Below are positions 58,624 through 64,000 of a stretch of 64,000 nucleotides of DNA, one piece after another. A program made the translations under genes and the position numbers. The stretch is from Platerodrilus igneus (taxonomy: Eukaryota > Arthropoda > Insecta > Coleoptera > Lycidae): assembly GCA_036346225.1 (NCBI GenBank), contig JARFIW010000593.1:62001-126000 (forward strand), in the 5' to 3' direction. The notes under the pieces were generated by a model. It was not told where the DNA came from. It was given only the letters and a program-made list of their open reading frames with translations, and did not search any database. Positions within the stretch are counted from its first letter, which is position 1; each line of letters starts with the position of its first letter.

Positions 58624-59007
58624 TTAGTGGACTCTTCTTTTGGAGTTGTTAGAATTTGGATTCATACTACATGCTTTTTTCTCTATAGCTACTAATGATG
58701 GAAAAACAAAGTGGTTTTGCAATTTATTTTTTGGTCGCCAAACTTCTTCGGCAAAAGGCTCACCAATATCGTCATCTTTACAGTCGTTTTGAGGGGTTTT
58801 CCTTATTTTTGGCTTTGGTTTGATATTCATTTCAACAGACTTTAATTGAACATCCAAATAGTCTTTCAATTTATCTATAAAGCGATCAACTTTTAAATTA
58901 CTTTGACCTTCCACAATTTCCTTTTTAACGATTTTGAACCAAAACTCAACGTTAGCATTACTGTAGCGGGTTTCCAAAGGAAATGGTGATAAAATTCCTG
59001 ACCACAT
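58624..59007 (-). pseudogene. MULE-type transposase, segment with catalytic Glu, and linker
   Basis: Joined to the previous segment by a one-base frameshift near 59007. It reads MWSGILSPFPLETRYSNANV, then EFWFKIVKKEIVEGQ. The Glu in SNANVEFWF (about 58945-58947) corresponds to the third catalytic residue of the DDE triad (SNxxxE in MULEs). Downstream is a charged linker (NIKPKPKIRKTPQNDCKDDD) leading toward the protease. It ends at TAA near 58624. The reading continues weakly to about 58400. Confidence 0.6.
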
Positions 59008-60377
59008 GGAACGAAGGCAGTGTAGTATAAAAAATAATCCGCAAATGCCTCACACCTCAGAGAATTCTTTACTTGTGATTTACAATTGGCATCAAGTTTT
59101 ATCTCCTCTTCTATTTCACTATATAATTTTTGAAAATGTTTATAAAACGGTGAAGTTGTATACCTACCCCGGACATATTCACTATCATCAGATTCACATT
59201 CAGAAATTGACACGTGATCAACTTGCACGTTTAAGTTTAATAAATCCTTGGATGATAATAGTTTTACTTTTTGGAGCAGCAAAAGTTTATAAGATTCTGA
59301 AAATGAATCAGTCTCAAAAGGAGAGGTTAAAATTTTTATAAATGCTTTGAAACACCGAGATAACTCTTCAAACTCGTTGCACTGCATTAAAATGGCCACA
59401 CAATCTGTAATTATATTTTTTTCTTGCTTACCTATTTTAATTTTGGACAGTTTATCTTTGATAATTTTCACAAAATGGGCACAACAAGATCTTATCGGTA
59501 TTATTTGTAGTAAATCCTTTCGATCTAAAGAATTAGTAACAAATTTGTGCGTAATATTTAAATATGAATATAGAGTCATTTCGTTGAAACCAAGACAAAT
59601 AGAATTTATCAATGCAAAGCTAAAATCAACAACAACAACATTAAAGAGAGGCCATGTTCTATTACACGTTACTGTTACGAAATGCTTAAAGTTAATGAAA
59701 AACGCTGATATAGTTGCAGAGTCATGTTTCGATGAAATTAATTCTGCTACGGGAACAATTTTTCCATCTATGTTCACTACAGCAGCGTAATAAAGAACCC
59801 ACTTTCTCGAAATTAATTCTGGAGATCGTACCACAGAACCCGTGGCATCGAAATAAATATCAATTTTCTTCCCTCTGGGAATTAGGCAATCAATTTGCTG
59901 GCGCGAATATAAATAAACAACTAAGTTACCGTCTGGTTGTTGAATATACTTATTTGTTTCTTGATGTGCTTTTAGAATGACGTCTAAATAAGTACTCTGG
60001 TTTAAATCCAGGTTTAGCCTAGCTTCAGATTTTACTTTCTGATAAACTGATAAGGATCTAAGTTGTTGCCAGTTTCCTTCTAAGAAAGTTTCACGCTTAA
60101 GCATTTTAATGGCATCTTTGCGTACTTTGTTAGGCATATTCTGCAAAAGCGCTTCCTTCATTTTGTCGCGTTCAGCACCCCTAACGTGAGAAGAATACTC
60201 TTCACCTGTATGATTATCCTGCAATTTGTCAAATTGAACTAAAATCCGCCATTGAGTGTCAGTCCCATAAATGCTGATTTTGAATTTACGGCAATTGGAA
60301 TGTTTACACTTACAATATAAAGTGTGAATGGGTCCAGTTCTTTTAAGTAGCTGATGCCCACCTTGAAAGGTTATCAC
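58893..60377 (-). pseudogene. MULE-type DDE transposase core, first two catalytic positions
   Basis: A 494-codon open frame. Residues 20-35 (LYCKCKHSNCRKFKI) resemble a FLYWCH/WRKY-like zinc segment that precedes the core in many MULEs. Residues 172-180 (IDIYFDATGS) hold the first Asp (D177). Residues 247-255 (VVVVDFSFAL) hold the second (D251) in the usual D-F-xx-A-L context. Residues 296-303 (RSCCAHFV) give the C-x-x-H that in Mutator transposases lies between the second Asp and the Glu. About residue 470 the frame runs off the conserved path: YYTAFVP should be followed by MWSGIL, which is in the next frame. Confidence 0.65.
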
Positions 60378-60388
60378 ACAGTGTATTC

Positions 60389-61005
60389 CTACCGACGGTA
60401 AATATTTCTTGAGGTGCGTTTTAACTCCTGCAAAGATATTATTATATCCCGTGCAATACTAACCTCGATTTGGTTCGGGTATGTAGAGCTCAATTTTTTC
60501 TCCGCTATTGGCACTTGATTAAAATGTTTATTAGCCGCTAACATGAAAGCATCTGACTTTGTCGCTGATGCGTTTTCATGATGTTGGTTGTCACAGATGG
60601 CACTATTGGAAAATGTCTGTGACTCGGTATAAAGATCTACAAGACCATTGCCACATACTAAGGCAGTTGTTCGCTTTGGCGCACTCACTATTTGTATCGA
60701 CTACTAGAAAATCTTGGTCTGTTATCATTGTCGTTGGCATCGTTTGAGCGGGTAGATTTCGCTGGCAACTGAACTGCTTGAATTAATTCCGTTAATAAAT
60801 TAAATTGTCTTTTGATAATTACATAAATTTGCATGCGGTTTTTTACATTATCCTTTATTTTCAAGGCACCACATAGAGCACGGTAAACCACACCAGAATT
60901 TCTGTATCTTGAAATTTCCTTATCACTTATAGAAGTATTAGTAGATACAAGTGAAGCTACCAAGGCGTGCAGACTTAATTTCTTACCTTTATTTACTCGT
61001 GGCAT
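60389..61005 (-). pseudogene. N-terminal region of the MULE-type gene
   Basis: Starts at the ATG at 61005 (MPRVNKGKKLSLHALVASLV) and runs 105 codons to TAG. It then continues in a shifted frame (VSAPKRTTALVCGNGLVDLY) to KLSSTYPNQIEVSIARDIII and SLQELK, where a second shift leads into THLKKYLPSVGIHCVITF, the start of the next segment. No known domain recognised. It is basic and probably helical. Confidence 0.5.
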
Positions 61006-62973
61006 TCTTGATATTCTAGCGGAAGTCCCACACTAACAAACCGATCACACGCACACCCGCTGTTTGTTTAAAAGTTTAAAATTGTAAATCTAACGGTAAT
61101 TCAACTTAGAAATATAAAGTAAATACGAAACTATCAATAAAAAGTTTTTAGAATGTCGCCACTTGGATCAAAAGTCACTATAAGGTTTTGGTTTAAATAG
61201 ATCTCTTTGAGGTTTAGTCACATCAAATACTCAATAATACAATGGTATATTGCCCAAACTATACGAGAGCTTTTACGAATACAATCGGGCAATTTAAAAA
61301 ACTATTTTCGACTCCAAATTTAAAATAATTTATACGATACAGATAAACTACAGCAAAGAGCAAGTTAACTGAGAAGACTGAAACATTTATTTTTAAGACA
61401 TTCGGGAACATGAGACAAAACCCATAATATGAATCACTGATCTTCCAACAGGTAAATTTTAATTAGAGTTGCAGGTAAGTACTTGTTGACCCAACCCTCT
61501 ATACAAATAGGTACTCTGTTCATTGATAGTAAAATAATTTAGGGTTTCAACAAACAATAAGTTTACAGTTTAGGTCTAATTTGGTAGTATTTGTAAGAAA
61601 ACGACTAAAGACTTTTCTTAAACGCTTCAAAACTTTAAGTAGGTAGCAATTGTACTTTGGTTTTCACAAATGTTAACAGAAATTACGAGACGCCCGAGCA
61701 AAATACAATCAAAACAACCCATATTCCCACAGAGCACAATAATACTTTTAGATTATGTATCGAAAATTTAAAGCAAGTATTAAAATATTCTATGCATAAG
61801 CAATATACAGGGTGTCCCAACGATAAAGTAGGTTTTCGCTAACTAATATTAATTGTGTAAACACTGTATCGCTCATAGGCTAGAGGTAAGAAACGTCCAT
61901 ATTTTAAAAATATTGGAAGTTATACAAGATGTATCAAAAGATGATAGTGTTTAAGATATTCGCATTTAAAGAATATAATTGGTATTTTCATGGAATTGGT
62001 AAATGAGCAGCTTTTCCTCGAAATTTTGTAATTTAAGCCTTTGATGTTTTGATACTTGTTAGAAAGAAGAACTGCTATTATATTTATGTCTAGCACAAGA
62101 AATATTCATCATTTTTCAACAGTTTATTATAACCGCCTAAATTAGGAAACCTTCAAATTAAGTTTTTATTTTTTTTAATAGCACACTCTGCATATTTATC
62201 TTTTGCTTTATTTAGGATTAAAACTTCTCATTTTGTTATGTTCTATACCTGTCTCTAATCGCTTTTGAAAAATTTCGATACTTCCCCTAGATACGTTATT
62301 TTCGTAACCAGAACATTGTATGGATCGCGATATCTATGTAAACATAATATATACGACTCCGTGAATTATAGTTGGTTCGCGAATGACTACTAATCCAAAG
62401 ATACCTACACGGACCGTTTGAAAAATGTTAAGCGAGCACTTCACAAAAATCGTCCTCTCTCGGATGAGAGGTAAATTGTAGATCAGATGTGTGTTGTCAC
62501 TCACGTTAAAGATCCCTACCTTGGTTGGAACAGCAAGGGTTCGGCAAAATTCAAATTCCCAGGGAAATAGAACTCACCTCCTGACGAATGTGGTACCTTT
62601 GGGTAGAGCATTGGAGAAATCAAATATACGGTATCTATGTAAACCAATTGCGAAGATAAAAGTCATGTGTCAACATTAAGCTTGCATTTTTCCTGTTCAT
62701 TTCATTATTTTTCTTTTGTTTATGGATTATTCTTTAAATAAGTTAATTGATGTATACGTGTTAGGCAAAACTGAAAGAAAACTTCTGTTAGCACATAGAG
62801 TCTACAGAATTGTGCATTCTGTAAATCACACCTATATCCACTACAATCGGCTTCCAAAACGGTATGGAGAGGTTAGATTTTACCGGCAGCGTAAATTACA
62901 CCAAACATGTTAATCAAAGATTTGTGCAAGTTTTCACCTTGAATGAATGAATCTTTAATTGTTATTCATGATA
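61006..62973. other. Unique AT-rich spacer between MULE gene and right satellite arm
   Basis: No gene recognised. ACAGGGTGTCCCAACGATAAA at about 61808 resembles the terminal sequence of some Tc/mariner-like MITEs, but no inverted partner is visible. The promoter of the minus-strand gene should lie in the first few hundred bases. No clear TATA box was chosen. Confidence 0.4.
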
Positions 62974-64000
62974 TCAAATCGCCTGATATTTTTGTGGAAG
63001 GTACCTATGGGCCTAAGGATTATTCTGCAATTTACCGCTAGTTGATACAACGCACCGCTTAGGAGATATTCATTTTTTATTATGACGGGGTATTCAACTA
63101 CCCCCCCTCTTCCCTTTCAAATTGCCTGATATTTTTGTGGAAGGTACCTATGGGCCCAAGGATTATTCTGCAATTTACCGCTAGTTGATACAACGCACCG
63201 TTTAGGAGATATTCATTTTTTATTATGACGGGGTATTTAACTAACCCCCCCCCTCTCCCCTTTCAAAACGCCTGATATTTTTGTGGAAGGTACCTATGGG
63301 CCTAAGGATTATTCTGCAATTTACCGCTAGTTGATACAACGGACCGTTTAGGAGATATTCATTTTTATTATGACGGGTATTTAACTACCCCTCTTCCCCT
63401 TTCAAATCGCCTGATATTTTTGTGGAAGGTACCTATGGGCTAAGGATTATTCTGCAATTTACCGCTAGTTGATACAATGCACCGTTTAGGAGATATTCAT
63501 TTTTAGTATGACGGGGTATTTAACTACCCCCTCTTCCCTTTCAAATCGCCTGATATCTTTGTGGAAGGTACCTATGGGCCTAAGGATTATTCTGCAATTT
63601 ACCGCTAGTTGATACAACGCACCGTTTAGGAGATATTCATTTTTATTATGACGGGTATTTAACTACCCCCTCTCCCCTTTCAAATCGCCTGATATTTTTG
63701 TGGAAGGTACCTATGGGCCTAAGGATTATTCTGCAATTTACCGCTAGTTGATACAACGGACCGTTTAGGAGATATTCATTTTTATTATGACGGGTATTTA
63801 ACTACCCCTCTTCCCTTTCAAATCGCCTGATATTTTTGTGGAAGGTACCTATGGGCTAAGGATTATTCTGCAATTTACCGCTAGTTGATACAATGCACCG
63901 TTTAGGAGATATTCATTTTTAGTATGACGGGTATTTAACTACCCCCTCTTCCCTTTCAAATCGCCTGATATTTTTGTGGAAGGTACCTATGGGCCTAAGG
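62974..64000 (-). repeat. 140-bp satellite in inverted orientation, right arm (at least 7 monomers)
   Basis: Reverse complement of the 44.8-56.1 kb repeat, beginning TCAAATCGCCTGATATTTTT. The inner border on the minus strand is GGCGATTTGA|TATCATG, the same monomer position at which the 46-bp array interrupts the left arm. Homopolymer indels are seen as in the left arm. It continues past the window end. Confidence 0.95.

Larger units (their letters stand above)
57127..61005 (-). pseudogene. MULE-type transposase / Ulp1-like protease / PHD-like composite gene
   Basis: One gene on the minus strand, about 1290 codons, broken by roughly eight frameshifts and a few stops. Read in order it gives an N-terminal region, a zinc-type DNA-binding segment, a DDE transposase core with Mutator-type motifs, a C48 (Ulp1-like) cysteine protease with all catalytic residues, a C4HC3 PHD-like finger and a conserved C-terminal tail. 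Fusion or co-encoding of a Ulp1-like protease with a MULE transposase is known from plant Kaonashi MULEs. The assignment here is from motifs only. No introns are required, though one between 58340 and 58500 is possible. It lies between inverted satellite arms. Confidence 0.65.
44807..64000. mobile_element. Candidate foldback element: inverted 140-bp satellite arms around a MULE-type gene
   Basis: The left arm (44807-56126) and right arm (62974 to beyond the window) consist of the same 140-bp tandem repeat in opposite orientation. The 6.8-kb middle carries a MULE-class transposase/Ulp1/PHD gene (57127-61005). Foldback elements of the Drosophila FB type have long inverted termini built of short tandem repeats, and the associated NOF gene is a MULE-class transposase, so the layout fits. 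The outer right end and any target-site duplication are outside the window. The arms differ in inner break point (left stops at AGCGGTAA, right at GGCGATTTGA). The alternative is an inverted satellite array with a separate MULE insertion. Confidence 0.4.

Noticed and set aside
61805..61830. CAGGGTGTCCC as terminal inverted repeat of a Tc/mariner-like element
   Set aside because: No inverted partner or TA duplication could be found within the following 1.2 kb.
62974..64000. Hammerhead-type ribozyme in the 140-bp satellite
   Set aside because: I looked for CTGATGA and GAAA core elements on both strands of the monomer and did not find the pair in a workable arrangement.

Overview
This is a gene-poor, AT-rich piece of an animal genome, most likely an arthropod. 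I recognise no host gene, tRNA, rRNA or CRISPR array. The window is almost entirely nested transposable elements and satellite DNA: long-LTR Gypsy-type retrotransposons (two near-complete, several remnants), a Penelope-like element with a GIY-YIG endonuclease, two kinds of LINE, a tyrosine-recombinase-like remnant, three tandem-repeat families, and a MULE-type DNA transposase gene that also carries a Ulp1-like protease and a PHD-like finger. The species cannot be named from sequence alone.

Layout. 1-2.8 kb: two related LTRs in opposite orientation meeting at an (AT)n tract. 2.8-5.9 kb: no recognisable genes. 5.9-10.2 kb: a decayed Gypsy element on the minus strand (gag, protease, RT, RNase H, integrase tail), its gag split by a 0.43-kb LINE-derived insert with a 9-bp target-site duplication. 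11.3-11.9 kb: remnant of a tyrosine-recombinase-like gene. 14.3-17.5 kb: a third long LTR with the 3' end of its element. 17.7-20.1 kb: a 5'-truncated LINE with RNase H and a mutated catalytic box. 20.1-27.7 kb (plus) and 29.5-37.0 kb (minus): two copies of one internally deleted, non-autonomous Gypsy family with 2.2-kb LTRs, arranged as a giant inverted repeat around a Penelope-like fragment that ends in a perfect 79-bp hairpin. 37.3-39.8 kb: a satellite of ~136-bp monomers in an 8-mer higher-order repeat of ~1087 bp. 39.8-42.2 kb: an RTE-like LINE with an amplified 3' tail.

44.8-64 kb is the most striking part. An ~11-kb array of a 140-bp satellite (with a 46-bp satellite embedded in it) is followed by a 6.8-kb segment encoding the broken MULE-type transposase/Ulp1/PHD gene, and then by the same 140-bp satellite in the opposite orientation, running off the window. 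That is the architecture expected of a foldback (FB/NOF-like) element: tandem-repeat inverted termini around a MULE-class transposase. An array inversion with an unrelated MULE insertion is the main alternative.

How the parts relate. The LTR elements share TATA/initiator motifs, a polypurine tract and an unusual reiterated primer-binding-site-like module, and they repeatedly abut (AT)n tracts, which look like a preferred target. None of the coding regions is intact. The two Gypsy copies share the same large pol deletion, so they must have moved using proteins from elsewhere.
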